Shown one piece after another: positions 42,767-54,335 of a stretch of 64,000 nt of DNA (positions are counted from its first letter, which is position 1; each line of letters starts with the position of its first letter). Position numbers and translations under genes: made by a program. This stretch comes from Cutaneotrichosporon cavernicola. Taxonomy: Eukaryota > Basidiomycota > Tremellomycetes > Trichosporonales > Trichosporonaceae. The stretch spans positions 992,001 to 1,056,000 of the forward strand of contig NC_083396.1 in the NCBI RefSeq assembly GCF_030864355.1, in the 5' to 3' direction. A model generated the notes under the pieces. That model had not been told where the DNA came from and did not search any database. It saw only the letters and a program-made list of their open reading frames with translations.

Positions 42767-44059
42767 ATGGGCTTCGCATCCAACATCGTCATCGGCACCG
42801 CAGCCTTCCTTCTGGGCATGGTCTTTGTCTGCCAGGTGGTGAGTAGGACGCCTAACCTGAACTTGAACTTGGTGGAGGAGGGCGGAACCAAGCCAAGCCG
42901 AGCAGGACCCCAGGGCGTGCATCAGCGCGCGTCCAAATCCCCGCGCGTCATCTTCACGTCCTTGGGGCCCAGACATTGGGATGGCAGCACTGCCTTCCTC
43001 CAACTTCTGTTGCAGCATTTGCCTTCAACATTGCTCCATGTTTGAAGCAATGCAGATAAACCTCTCAACCCGGCCGGAACTAACCACTAACGCCAGGTGG
43101 ACATCGGCCTGCTCTACCTCCCCCTGACGAACGAGGCGATCCAGGCAGGCTACGAGTTCTACGAGATGTGGTACGAGGCTCCGGGGGCTGTCAAGGTGGG
43201 TCGAACAACGGGGGTGTTGGTGGACGTTTGCGGCCCGCGTCGTAACTTGGTCGCCCACTTTATCGGGTTTGCAGTTTGCAGCGGAGGATGCCAGCCGCTG
43301 CAACCAAACCCGCCGGCTCCTCACTGTCGCCAACCACTCGGCGCTAACCCCAGGCCCTCTTCCATGTCGCCCTGGCTATTCCCATGCTCACGCTCATTAT
43401 CAAGCTCAACAAGTGGTCGGAGAGCGCAAAGTTCTTTGACGGCTCGGCGCTTGGTGAGTTTGATTATGTGGGATGAAGGCGACGCGCCTGTTTTCGTGGC
43501 GTGAGGTCCAATGGAGTTTCGTGGGCGTCGACTCGGTGCGCTCTAGCCGGAGGAGATCGCCTGCGACTTGCGGCGCGCTTTCCTCGGCCTGGCCGCCGTG
43601 AATCTGCCACTACTGCAACGCTTCGCTTCGCTCCGTGCAGCTCGCGCTCTGGCAGTTGCTAAATCCAATTAATCGGAATGGTAGCACTCCACACATCGAC
43701 CTCGCTCTCGGCACTCGGCTCACGCTCGACCTGCACTAACCCCAGTCATGATGACCGCCTGTGTGGTCCTCTACCTCTCGGTCCACATCCAGTCGCTGCG
43801 CACCTTCCTTCCGGACGCCAAGTCGACCTGGAGTATCATCCCTGCCCCCCCTGTTCTCGAGAAGGCCGCCACCGAGACGGAGAAGATCGAGGCCCTGCGC
43901 GTGCTGTCTGCCGGCAACGCGCTCGTCGGCCTGCTCCTCGTGGGCGTTATCGGGATGCAGATCGGCCAGGAGTACGCGCACTACGTCGAGGCCAAGGAGC
44001 AGAAGGCGCTCGACGAGGCTGCCGCACGCAGCGACGCCGACTCCAAGAAGAACATCTAA
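42767..44059 (+). CDS. SHR3: SHR3-type ER membrane chaperone for amino-acid permeases
   Basis: Exons 42767-42838, 43097-43195, 43354-43453 and 43746-44059 give 194 aa. Four hydrophobic helices are visible: NIVIGTAAFLLGMVFVC, ALFHVALAIPMLTLIIKL, VMMTACVVLYLSVHI and ALVGLLLVGVIGM. The segment VDIGLLYLPLTNEAIQAGYEFYEMW and the order of helices match the Shr3 family, which helps amino-acid permeases fold in the ER and enter COPII vesicles. The charged C-tail ends DADSKKNI. Its introns (258, 158 and 292 nt) are much longer than the norm in this window and end in CTAAC-type rather than CTGAC-type branch sites. Intron 1 contains a perfect 7-bp stem (CATTGCT...AGCAATG, 43029-43052). Confidence 0.82.
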
Positions 44060-44205
44060 TCGCCATCTGGGGCCGAAGTGGCCACTGAGGCCGCTGTACT
44101 CTACGCTCGTCTGGGCCGTATACTAGTACCTAATGCCGTAGACCTGAATGCTAGTAGATAGTCTATTACAACGGGGAGTCGGGCTCCCCTCCGAAGGCCC
44201 TTCTC

Positions 44206-45455
44206 CTACAGCGGCCGGTACACGTTGACGACCTGGTCCCACCCGCCGGTGGCGAGCACGCCCTCCTCGAACAGTGCCCACCCGAGCGCCATGCAGAACT
44301 CGGAGTGGTCGTGCATGATGCCCATGACTCCAGGCGGCGCAGTGCGCCAGACCCGCGTACTCATGTCGTATCCGCAGCTCGCAAGGACGTCGGCATGGTG
44401 CGGCGACCACTGGACCTTGCGCACGGCAGAGGTGTGGCCCTCCCGCCCGCCGAGCTCGGTCACCGGCCGGCCAGCATTACGCGTATCCCACACACGCACG
44501 ACGCGGTCCTTCCCCGCCGTGGCCAGCACGCCGGGGTGGTACTTGTTCCAGTCGGCGGCGAGCACATCCGCAGCGCTCGCCTGCAGCGTCTGCACCGGCT
44601 GCGCATTGCCTCCCATCGCCGTCCGCAGGTCCCACAAGCGCACGAACCCGTCTTGTCCGGACGTCGCGAGGAGCGCAGGCGTGTGCGGCGAGAACAGCGC
44701 AGTGTACAACTGGCTTCCAGGCGGGCCAGGGATCGTCACAAGCGCCGTCGCGCGATCCATCGTCCACTGCCATCAGCTCAGTCGAGAGGGATCTAGCTGA
44801 TTCACGGGCCAGACGGCACAGATTGCGGCACTACTCACCACCTTGGCTGACCCGTCCCATGACGCTGTCGCGAACTGCGTCTTCTCAATGTTGCTCCAGT
44901 CTGCGCTGACCACCTCGGCGGTGTGCTCGTGCCATGCAGCGACAGGAAGGCCCTGATGTCAGCGGAGTTCGGAATCAGATTGCGGACGGCGGGCAGACGA
45001 TCGCCACTAGCACAAGCTTTGTCTGTATCTCGAAGCAGAGGAAGGTTGAACCACAACAACGGGGCACGTCAACGGTACATTTCCCCTTCCTTCCCACACA
45101 ACACCAATACCCACCTGCAGCGTAATGTCAAACATCCGTATCGACCCGTTCCCGCACACTGCGAGTACCTGGTTCTCGTGTGCCTCGTTCCAAGCGACAT
45201 CGTACACGCAGTCCTGGGTGTCGAATCTGGTTTCAGCTCCACCAGAACTCAGACCAAGGCGTACACCTTCTCGAGCTGCAGGCCAGCCGGCGTAGCCTGG
45301 ACGACGTGCACGCGCCCATTTCCGACGAGGCCAAAGTTGGCACCGCTGGCAATGGCTGCCCGCCCTTCAAAGTAGGGCGAGAACTTGATGCCGTGGTGCG
45401 CAAAGCCCGGAGTGCGCAGGCGGAGGTATGGCGGCACGGGGCGTGGTGCTGCCAT
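44206..45455 (-). CDS. PEX7: PEX7 peroxisomal PTS2 receptor, WD40 propeller
   Basis: Start ATG 45455-45453 (MAAPRPVPPYLRLRTPGFAH), stop at 44206. Spliced over about four exons, roughly 340 aa. The start matches the Pex7 N-terminal edge strand (LRTPGFAHHGIKFSPYFEGRAAIASG). Blades follow: VYDVAWNEAHENQVLAVCGNGSIRMFDI, ADWSNIEKTQFATASWDGSAKVW, ATSGQDGFVRLWDLR, ADWNKYHPGVLATAGKDRVVRVWD and VQWSPHHADVLASCGYDMSTRVW. It ends VLATGGWDQVVNVYRPL. Pex7 carries PTS2-tagged enzymes such as thiolase to peroxisomes. One intron (about 44955-45116) is longer than usual. The gene shares a short promoter with the AMS2-like gene. Confidence 0.9.
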
Positions 45456-45697
45456 TGTGATGAGAGATGAAAGATGAGAGATGAGGGATGAGAGGTTGCG
45501 AGTGGAGAGTCGGGGATGGGTGTTACGATAGCCGACAGGCCGACTCCCAAGAGGATGGGGAACGTGGGGCCGGCCGGATATACCCCACGTGTAGACATTA
45601 CTAAAATTTGGTTCCGTGACGCGACAAGTGCCGCTGTTTGAAAGGAGATCAGACGCGTCGAGCTCATTGTCCTCGTCATTCATTCTTCATCGTCACC
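45456..45697. promoter_or_regulatory. divergent promoter PEX7 / AMS2-like with GATGAGA repeat
   Basis: 242 bp between outward-facing ATGs. Directly before the PEX7 ATG, 45459-45494 is an imperfect tandem repeat of GATGAGA and GATGAAA units. Confidence 0.55.
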
Positions 45698-47408
45698 ATG
45701 CCTCCGAGCCCAGGCAAGATCCAGGCTCTTCCAAGTAAGCTATACCACGACATTAAGAGCTAACGGACAGTCAAGGTGCTGTATACGATCGACACAAGCC
45801 CACAGTCGTACCTCACCGTCTTGCCGGATAAGCAGGACGTGTTGGTGCAGAGTATCGGCGCCGAGCTGGTCGGCAGCGTCGCACTCAAGGCACTAACCAA
45901 GGCCATCTGCTACGCTAGGTACGCTCCATGTGCCAATCTCTGCTGACATCAGTCCGGAGTGCGTGCCGAACCGCACTTCCCTAGACTTTACCGTGTACAA
46001 CTTGGACCCGAGTTCGCGTGCGCCGGCAGGCGGGCGCGCCTTCCCCTCACCCTCAGCATCGTCGCCTGCCACTTCGTGGACGGGGCGAGGATTTCTGAGC
46101 TGGGCGCTGGCCGAGCGCGGCGCCGGGGTCACGCTCGTCCGTGGCCGCTTAGCGCGCGAGTACGAATTCTCGCCGGCCGCGTTTGCGGAAGGCGGGGGGT
46201 TGGAGGGGCTGATGGCGGCCGCGCGTTCCGAGGATGCAGACGGAAAGGGGTGGGGCCTCGAGGTCACACTTACCCTCCGCCAGCTCAATCCTGAGGGCAA
46301 GGCTGAGTTTGCTGGGCGGCGCGAGTTCGAGTCCATGCTCGAGGGAGGGAAGAGCAGTGCCGCAAATCCCCTATCGGTCACTAGTCCCGGGCGGGACAGA
46401 GGCTTTGTCAAGCCTGCTGCGCCGCTACCCAAGCAGCCGTCTCCTCTCCGCCGACCGGTTCATAACGGCAACCCACCATTCTCGACCAACGCAATGGCCG
46501 GCCCGTCCAGGAGACCCCTGCCGTCTACAAGACCAGCCAAGGTGGAGCGCGCGCGCGACGTCACACCCCCACCACAGCATAAAGCGCACGTTCCCCAGAC
46601 GCCACCGACACCCTCGCCCTCCCGCGCACGCATCCTCGAAGTGCTCAAGTCCGAAGCATCCATGTCGCCCAACATGGCCAAGAAGCTCGTCGGCAATCCG
46701 TTTCTCGTCAAGCTCCTCAAGACCCTCCCCGAGTCAGATACGCCCGGCTCCCCTGGGAGAGTGCAGGACAGGGCCTCGGCGCCACCTGTTCCACACTCCG
46801 ACAGCTTCGGAGGGCGGTGCGAGAACTGTGGCACGACGCAGAGCGAACAATGGTTCAAGAAGAAGGTCAAGGGTAACAACGCGCGCGTATGCCAGCGTGA
46901 GCTTGCTTGTCTATGTTAGGAGCTGACACCAGCGTGTGGAAAATACTATAATGACCACCGGACGATGCCGATGCCCGGCTCTTCGACGCCCGTGGCGCCC
47001 GTCCGCTCCTCGCCGCGCCTGAACAAGACGCGCGCAGACCCCACATTGACAGAGAGTCCACGTAAGCGGCGCAAGATGCCCACCCCAAGTCCACGGATGG
47101 TGACGCGCGCGAGCACCCGCAAAGCCGGGGAAGCGGAGGAGGCGACGACGCCTACACCCGGCGGCCTGGTGGCAAGTTTAGACTTTGGCAGCCACTTTTC
47201 CATGCCCGACTTTGACGAGGTTGCGCCCTCCACTGGCGTCGAGGAGGAGCAGGACTTATCCTCCCTCTTCCTGCAGTTCCAGGACGAGGTGCCGAGCGCT
47301 GGGGTTACGCTTGACAATGTGTTTGGGACGCACAACACGAACGATATCCTCGATTTGCTGCGCTCGCTTGAGGGCGAGGGCACGGGGGTTAGTCAGAGCG
47401 AGCCGTGA
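45698..47408 (+). CDS. Ams2/Spt21-like GATA-type zinc-finger protein
   Basis: Exons 45698-45734, 45771-45918, 45953-46896 and 46933-47408 give 534 aa. The N-terminal domain (IKVLYTIDTSPQSYLTVLPD, ALTKAICYASPE, SLDFTVYNLD, GRGFLSWALAERG) matches the Ams2/Spt21 domain. A GATA-type finger starts at Cys351 (CENCGTTQSEQWFKKK...CQPCGKYYNDH), CX2C-X20-CX2C. The tryptophan after the first pair is kept, but the usual Trp-Arg is Trp-Phe. It is followed by basic, NLS-like KRRKMP, and an acidic C-terminus (DLSSLFLQFQDEVP, NDILDLLRSLEGEG) like an activation domain. In fission yeast Ams2 drives S-phase histone genes and CENP-A loading; in budding yeast Spt21 does the histone part. A similar histone-gene role is inferred. 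Confidence 0.78.
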
Positions 47409-48038
47409 GGGTGCAGGGTGTCAGCGCGAATCGGCGACGGGGCCAGGTTCGCGATCCGATAGAGCCGCAAGGCGTGAGATATAGAGCTGCGAGTCGTGAG
47501 ACGGAGAGACACTGTCATTCTGAGATGGTACATGTATGTATAATGCTGTATAATGAATTAGTGCATTTGCTTGACAATGGATGTGATGCTTGGTTGAGTG
47601 TTGGCGATAATGCACAACTGGTTAGGCCTTGTCCGGCCCCCAGTTGCCATCCATGACTGTGCAGAGGCACCAGCGCGCCACGTTTCATCGGCGCGCTTGT
47701 CAATATGACGATATTGTCAACGAGTGGCACCGCGACCTCGTGTTGTAAGACTTGGCCCGACCTCCTTTTGATAGCTCTAAAGTCTTCTGCTAAGCCAGAA
47801 ACCATGTTCTGGTCTTACGCGATCTCGATATCGTCAGTGTTTCGGGAGATATTCGACTCGGACAAGTGGCCACCCAGTCTTGTGCTGATTTCGTTGGGAT
47901 GCCCCACACGCAGGGCGTACCGCCGTCCTGAGCCTCTCTGAACGGATTGCGAGCGACGGAACGATGGACAGAGTCAAAAAGACAAGCCACAGGCCCGCCA
48001 ACATTTCCCGGCTCAAGCTCAAATAATGTATTCATTCT
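47409..48038. other. intergenic, convergent 3' ends
   Basis: 630 bp between two stop codons facing each other. No coding or RNA feature recognised. Confidence 0.4.
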
Positions 48039-50894
48039 CTATAGCTTTTCGTACGAGAACCGTCGGCCTAGCATCGCACGCTCGCGCTGCCGGCGCTCGA
48101 GGCGGCGCCGGAGCGTTTCCCACCCGGTCCGGATGTACGAGAAGGAGAAGATGACAAAGAAGGCGATGGTCAGAGGCGCGGCGTACTTCCAGAACCCGTT
48201 CCATACGTCTGTCTCGAGGGCCGGGAAGTCGGTGAAGTTCATGCCAAAGTATGATGACTGGGGTTAGTGTGTCGCAAAGACGCGCAACGTGGCGTCACAG
48301 ACAGGTAGGACGCACGATAAAAGTAAGAGCTGCCGTCAGCTCAGTCAGAGCATCAAACTCACGAAGGAAAATCACAGTCACAATGCTCAGACGCTCCATG
48401 CTGTTGTTGGTCTGGAAGGAGAGGACGTTGAATACGTAGTCTGTGAGGTGGTCACACGTGCCGACAAACTGCTCCGACGAGCCCACGACCATCTGCCGTC
48501 AGCGCTACTGGATTGGATTGCAGCTACTACATCCAGGTTGCCTGAATTGCAGCTGTGCCCACCCTACCCACTTCGAGATGGTCAATAATGTCGTTCATGT
48601 ACACCTTGCTCAGCAGCGAGAAGTACCCTTGCGCCATGTACGCGTGGCCCGAGTTCACGGCTGCTGCTGTTGCCGCGTTCGCAGCGACTGTGGCATTGTT
48701 CGCTGGTGTCGGGATGTTGGATCGTGGAGTAGAGTTGCCGTTACCCTCGCGCGGGCTTGGTGTGCGCCTGCTAGGCGGCCACTCGCCCTCCTCCGGGATG
48801 ACGGATGGCGGCATGTCGGCACAGGTTCCCGAGCCCGGAATCGCAACGTTCGGGGCAAGCGGCATACCAGGCATTCCACCAAGGCCGCCAAAGCCGCCAC
48901 CAAGACCCGCAGCAGTGCCTGCGCCGGCAGGCGCTAGGCCAGGAATCGCAAAGCCAGGTACGGCGGCGTTGCCGCCATGAAGTCCGTGGATGTTAGGGAT
49001 GCCCTGTGGTCCAGCAGCGAGGTGAGGCGAAATGCCCTGCGACGGACCAAGGCCCATGGTTGGCAGAGGCGCGCCTACCCCGTTCCCGTTTCCCGCACCG
49101 TTTCCCGCACCCATCGCGCTCAGGCTTGCGGTCGTCGCGTTCGAGTTGGTGCGCCGACCGCGGGGGTGAGTGAGTTCGCCAGCGGCGGCGGAGCGAGCGG
49201 TATCCTGGTCGCGGATTATGTAGCACGCGTACAAGAGCGGGGTGAGTTGGCGGCGGAAACGCGTGATTTGCGCCTGTACGATGAAGAGGCGGCGTACGAA
49301 CTCGAGTTGCGGGAATACGAGCACCTGGCTCTCAGCCTTGAGGATCTCGGTTTCGAACGCCTGCGCAATCTCAATGCTCAGGTCGACCGTCACGTCGAGG
49401 AGTGCCTGTGCGAGCATGCTCACGTCGCCGCTGCGGCGGAGGAGCGAGTGTTCATCCTCGACACGCTCGTAGATGGGTTCGAGAGCCTCGCTCATATCGT
49501 TCTCGCACATTGTGATGATGAGACCATCGCGCATCATGAACGCCGAGATGATGCCCTTCCGAATAGGCACCATGTACGACGCGGCGAGCTGGTCGACCAC
49601 CATCCTGTGCGTCTCGGTCATATCCACCTCGGACGGTGCCTCGGTGTGAGTCTTGTCCTTGTCCTTCTTGCGGCGCTGCTGACCGGGCATCGTAGGACCG
49701 AAGACCGCGTCCACGCCCTCGGGGAGCCGGATCTGGCCCTCAGGGTGGGTATGCCACCAGCGCTGCTTCTTGGGCGCGACCGTCTCAATGTCGTCGACCC
49801 TATGGTCGTGGTCGTGGTCCGCGTCGTCGCAGCATTGTCTCCCCTCTTCGCCCTGCGCTAACTCGGCCGTCGCCTTCGTGAGTGCGTCCTTATCCGGTCC
49901 GTGAATGTTCTGCACTAGGATCTGGAGGTACATGTGGGTTCGGTAGTAGTCAATCTTGGATCTCGGTGAGCGGCTGGAGCGCAGTGCGTCCTCGACTGCG
50001 AGCGGATGGAGTCTGTGTGAGCTCTACTATGGAACCGACCCACTGGTAGCGCAGCGTGAGCGTCTTCATGACCTCCCAGTTGAGACCGGTGACATGTACT
50101 GCTGTCAGCTGTGGAGTCAACCTTGCTCACTCCAGCGGACACCGAGGGGTTTGCCGTCGTCGCCGAGTGGCCGCTTTCCCGCGTGACTGTTCAACCAGCT
50201 GGCCAGCTTGGAGCCGGGAAAGTCAATGCGGACATTGGTGTCTTCGGCGTCTGGGTCTGACGAGTAGTCGATGACAGTAATCGACGTGTTCGACTTCAAG
50301 TGCCCGTATGCCTCCTGGTCGCGGGCGCTACGAACGTCGACACCAGGCTCATCACCTGTCTCGCCGCCCGCTCCGCCAGGCAGCCAGTGGACCTGGCCTA
50401 TCACGCTCGATCGTCGGCGGCGCGGAATCGGCAGAGTGCGCGACTGGCCAGGGATTCGGGATGCCGGGGTCGTTGAGCCTGGGGAGAGTTCGCCACTCGA
50501 GATCTCCTCGATCGTCTCCTCGTCGAGCGGCGACGCGAACGCGTTACGGAAACTCACGCCGAACCCAGACGTGCCGAGTCGCTCGGGACGGGCTAAGAAC
50601 GAGCTGGAGCTGGGTGCAGAACCGAAAGAACCAGAGCCGGAGCGTCGTCTCGCAGCGACTGCGATGGGCGACGACGGAGAGTACGAGTTGTAGAACGAGG
50701 AGCGGCGCGCACCGGCCACTGCCAGGCTCTCGCGCCGGAAGTAGACCCGTGGAGCTGGGTTAGTCTGAAAAAGCGGGATTCTCACTTGGCCGATCGGAAC
50801 TCGTCGTCGGGTTCACGGGAGACGAAGGGGTCATCGGCGGCGGCGACGCAGTGAACAACTCCCTGTTCGTAACGAGCTGGGGTCTGGACGCCAT
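48039..50894 (-). CDS. CorA-type Mg2+ transporter (fungal ALR/MNR2-like group)
   Basis: Start ATG 50894-50892 (MASRPQLVTNRELF), stop 48041-48039. About 800 aa over several exons. The N-terminus is Ser/Arg-rich. The soluble domain has VRWSEQG then, after an intron, a stretch resembling HPLAVEDAL...YYRTHMYLQILVQNI and a long helical part (AQALLDVTVDLSIEIAQAFETEILKAESQ). Within it lies an unusual Gly/Ala/Pro/Asn-rich insert of about 130 residues. The end carries MERLSIVTVIFL, the diagnostic GMN motif (SSYFGMNF), and a second helix (YAAPLTIAFFVIFSFSYI) with a basic tail. CorA proteins are pentameric channels for Mg2+ in the plasma or vacuolar membrane. Which fungal subgroup is uncertain; exon borders of the two ends were only partly resolved. 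Confidence 0.82.
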
Positions 50895-51189
50895 CGTCGG
50901 GGAGGGCTGTGGAGAGCAAGTAAAACAAGAGGAGGAGGAAGGAGTTTCCAAGAAGAGACCCAGACCGGTACCGAACATAACATGGCCTTGGAGTGAGCAT
51001 GTGACGTCAGGAGGTAGAGGTGGCGCGCGGCACACGACCCCGCCCACTGGCTACCCTTGCTTGACTTTGCTCATAACCCCTTCAACAAAGCCTCCAACCG
51101 ACTCGTACACACTTAGCACACTAGCTCGACAGATTGCCCAGACACATACTGCTACACGTCGCCCACTTGAAGCTATGCATTCATGATTT

Positions 51190-52110
51190 TAGACACTACT
51201 CCAGCTTCTTGAAGTTGGCCTTGCCCTGTTGTGTGTAAAGAATGTAACGAGATTGGCCGACGCCCGAGATCGACAGAACACAAACATCGAGAGGAAGAGT
51301 ATCGCAGGGGTCGAGGTGAGAGGCGTCGTTGAGTGCAGTGGAATGGGGGCGAGGGGTATTGTGGCCAACAGGACGCGGGTATGGGCAGCATGGGCAGCAT
51401 GGGCAGCATGGGCAGCGTGGGCAAACGAGAACAAAAGAGTGGAGGTGTCGGAAGAATTGGGAGGCGGGGATCGGGGTTGGAGAAGAGCGTCAGCATAACG
51501 TCTCGACACAGCACCAAGATACTAACGCGAGCGTACTGCACGAGGTAGAACATGTTGCCGATGAGGCCCGCACCGAGCAAGGCGCCGAAAGCACCTGTTG
51601 CGCGAACGATGGATATGGCAAGGTCCGGGGGGCGCGTGGCGTCGCGGGTTGCGAAGAGGGCGTTTGTCGTGGTATGATGCAGCGTGGAGTGCTTGCAGCA
51701 ACGGACGGGGTCGAGCAAGTACAGGTCGGAGACGGAAATGGGGATGGATTGCGCGCAGCAGAGCGGGCCGAGTCAAGCGGAGGGTTGAGGAACGTGCACG
51801 GCGTGGGAATACCCGAGATCGCAGACCATGATGAGGAGAGTGGTCATGGCGAGAAAGAGGTCATAGGCATTGGCAGTGCGTGTACATCCAGACATGGACA
51901 AGGCAAGACAAGAGCGCAGGTCAGCATCGCGCCGCGCGCAGAGTCACAATAAATGACGCACCAACATAAAGCTTGGATCCGGGCTTCTTGAGGTACGAGG
52001 GGACACCGACCCGGGACTGTCATCAGCAGTGTCCTCGGCATGCATGCAGCGCGACTCCGCGCGGTCCACCTCAGTTCTGCATCCCCTTCCTCCATGTCGA
52101 CATCATGAAG
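51190..52110 (-). CDS. probable small multi-pass membrane protein, exon structure unresolved
   Basis: A consistent first part is MMSTWRKGCRTE, an intron ending CTGATGACAG, then SRVGVPSYLKKPGSKLYVGA. Further plausible exons encode hydrophobic segments (YDLFLAMTTLLIMVCDLGY, ATGAFGALLGAGLIGNMFYLVQYA, AILFLSMFVFC) and a basic end GKANFKKLE before a TAG at about 51213. I could not join them into one unambiguous frame: the sequence between 51770 and 51950 has no AG acceptor on this strand. The region 51381-51423, inside a probable intron, is a 9-bp tandem repeat. The family is not recognised. Low confidence in borders, moderate that some membrane-protein gene is here. Confidence 0.35.
51381..51423. 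repeat. 9-bp tandem repeat (ATGGGCAGC) x4.7
   Basis: Four exact copies of ATGGGCAGC and one partial copy with A to G. Probably intronic or untranslated. Confidence 0.9.
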
Positions 52111-52547
52111 CGCGAGGCCGGCAGAGGATCAGGGGTTGAGCCGAGGCGGAGGGAACCGCAGAGACTTCGGGGATCCTGGCCCCCAACGCACCTGGAGAGC
52201 GATCTGGCGCTCGCGGATCTGGGGGGTAGCTATCTGTCAGCTCTGTGTTGGACGTGCTGCTCACCGTTCAAGGGCCACATAGCTATTTGTGTGCGATGGG
52301 AAGGGGTTATTGTAGAGTGGTGTCTGAAGTCGAAGTGCGTGGGTCCAGAGGGGTCGATATGGCCACAGGCTGGTTCGTTGGTTCGCTCTGGCTGGTTGGC
52401 CGACCGCCCCCGACACAACCATACTAATTTGTCCCATTTCATTTTATCACCATTTATCCCACCTAGATTTCGGTGGGGGTTCCATGTTTTGGGTGGCCAC
52501 AATCCACTACATACCAACAGACCTGCTAGCATAGCTACACACACACC
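52111..52547. other. intergenic upstream of RRS1
   Basis: 437 bp. It serves as promoter of RRS1 and probably of the minus-strand membrane gene. Nothing else seen. Confidence 0.4.
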
Positions 52548-53550
52548 ATGGACGTCTCGCAGCAGCTAGCAGACTTTGAGGCATCGCGCAGCACCGATGT
52601 GTTGACGCGCGCGACCCCTATCGATGTGGACATCGGACTCCTCGCCGCGTACGACACGACGCCAGTGGACGCCGAGGAGTACTCGTTAGTTTCACATCAC
52701 ACGTGTGGCTGACTCCAGTGGTGACCGCGAGTCGCACCTCCTCGCGCTGACGCTCACGTCGACGCAGGCGCTTCTTGGTGGACTGTTTACGCTGCAGACC
52801 AAGAGCACGGAGCAGGGGCCAGTCGTCAAGCTCCCCGAGCCCGAGTTCAAGCTGCCGCGTGAGAAGCCGCTGCCCAAGCCCAAGCCGCTCACCAAATGGG
52901 AGCGCTTTGCCAACGCCAAGGGCATTTCCCACAGCAAGAAGGACAAGAAGGTTTGGGACGACGACAAGCAGGAGTGGGTCAACCGCTGGGGACGCGACGG
53001 CAAGAACCGCGAGGGTGAGGACCAGTGGCTTCACGAGTACAAGTCGAACGACGACTCGTCAGTCGACCCTCGACACACGGCGCGCGCAGAGCGCAAGGCG
53101 CGCGTTGCCAAGAACGACCGGCAGCACGCGGCCAACGTCGCCGCGGCCCTGGCCAACCCCACCTCTACGCTTGGGCGGGAAACTGCTCCCGCGTCCACAG
53201 CCAGCAAGGACGTCAAGGCCTCGTCCCGGTCAGTGCGCAAGGCCGAGCTGGAGCGCAGCATGCTCGTTTCCAAGACGGCCACTGCTTCGCTTGGCCGGTT
53301 CGACAACAAGATCGAGGGCGAGCCGCGCGCCAAGGGCATCAAACGCAAGTTTGAGGCGACGGTCGGCGACTTTAAGAGCGAGAAGGACGCGGCGATGAGC
53401 ATCCTCACCAAGGTTGGGACGGCGGAGCGCAAGAAGGGCCCAAAGAAGGGCGGAGAGGGCGAGGAGGGCGGCCTCAACAAGCGCAAGGCGGTGCGCTTCG
53501 AGGAGCGCAAGCAGCAGCTCGCGAACAAGCGCTCGAAGGGGCGCAAGTGA
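52548..53550 (+). CDS. RRS1: RRS1 ribosome biogenesis regulator
   Basis: Exons 52548-52684 and 52719-53550 (34-nt intron) give 322 aa. The N-terminus has the family pattern IDVDIGLLAAYDTTPVD. The core LPREKPLPKPKPLTKWERFANAKGI, with KKDKKVWDDDKQEWVNRWG, is highly typical of Rrs1. The C-terminal half is Lys/Arg-rich with coiled-coil character (KRKFEATVGDFKSEKDAAMSIL) and ends in KQQLANKRSKGRK, a nucleolar-type basic tail. Role: with Rpf2 it brings the 5S RNP into pre-60S ribosomes in the nucleolus. Complete and ordinary. Confidence 0.93.
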
Positions 53551-53816
53551 GCGTAAGAGTCGCGGGTGCTTGCACGGTCGGAGAGCTTGGATTAGAGGGA
53601 GACAGACTGCGGCGTCGGCTTACAGGCGCCCACCATGTATGTATTCTATATGCATCAGTCAGACCAGGTCGTCGGGTTGGTTGCTCGTACATGTGGTTAC
53701 TCGCCACTGAAGTTACAAAGTGGAGGTTAAGTGGGGGCTCGAACAAGGTCAATCTGACAACGGTCTGCCCGACTTTTCGACGCCGAACTCGATAGTCGAC
53801 ACAATCAACAACAACC

Positions 53817-54335
53817 ATGCGCTGGAAGGTCCGCCCATCACGCAGTGAGTAGGATCGTGTAATGGCGATGGAGAGGCGCTGACCATACTCTCCTCGATCA
53901 ATTTGCTTCGTTTACCGTGTCCAAACGCTGTCAACGCCTCTCATCTCATCGCCCAAATCTCTACTCCCCCTCGTCTCTCCTCGTCGCCGCTTCCGTTGCC
54001 CCCGTCTCCCCTCGGGCACCACATTACAGACGTCGCGCCGCCCCCCTGTGCCGCCGAGCTCACCGCTGTGCTCGCGTGCTTTGCGGCCACGTCCGACCTG
54101 CGCGCCCAGGGCGAGGGCACCAATGGGTGCGCAAGTGCCGCGCGCCAGCTGCATGCGTGCATGAAGAAGGGCGGTGGCTCTGGAAAGAGGCAGGGCTCCT
54201 CTGTGAGTGTTTTAGGGGGAGAAGTGTTCCGAAGTGTGGCTGTCAAGCCCGCCAGCCCTCCTCTCCGTTGGCTCAAAATGATGCTGCTGTCTCAGCTGAC
54301 ACCAGATCAACTACCTCCTCTCCCGCGTCAAGTAA
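53817..54335 (+). CDS. MRP10: MRP10 / mS37 mitochondrial small-subunit ribosomal protein, CHCH fold
   Basis: Three exons, 53817-53844, 54030-54202 and 54306-54335, give 76 aa; no exon is a long ORF. The start MRWKVRPSRNVAPPP is followed by twin CX9C motifs (CAAELTAVLAC and CASAARQLHAC) of the CHCH fold. The end reads INYLLSRVK, like the INYH-x-xRL end of yeast Mrp10. CX9C proteins of this type are imported by the Mia40 pathway, and Mrp10 is a component of the mitoribosome small subunit. The first intron is 185 nt and the second 103 nt. Confidence 0.82.
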
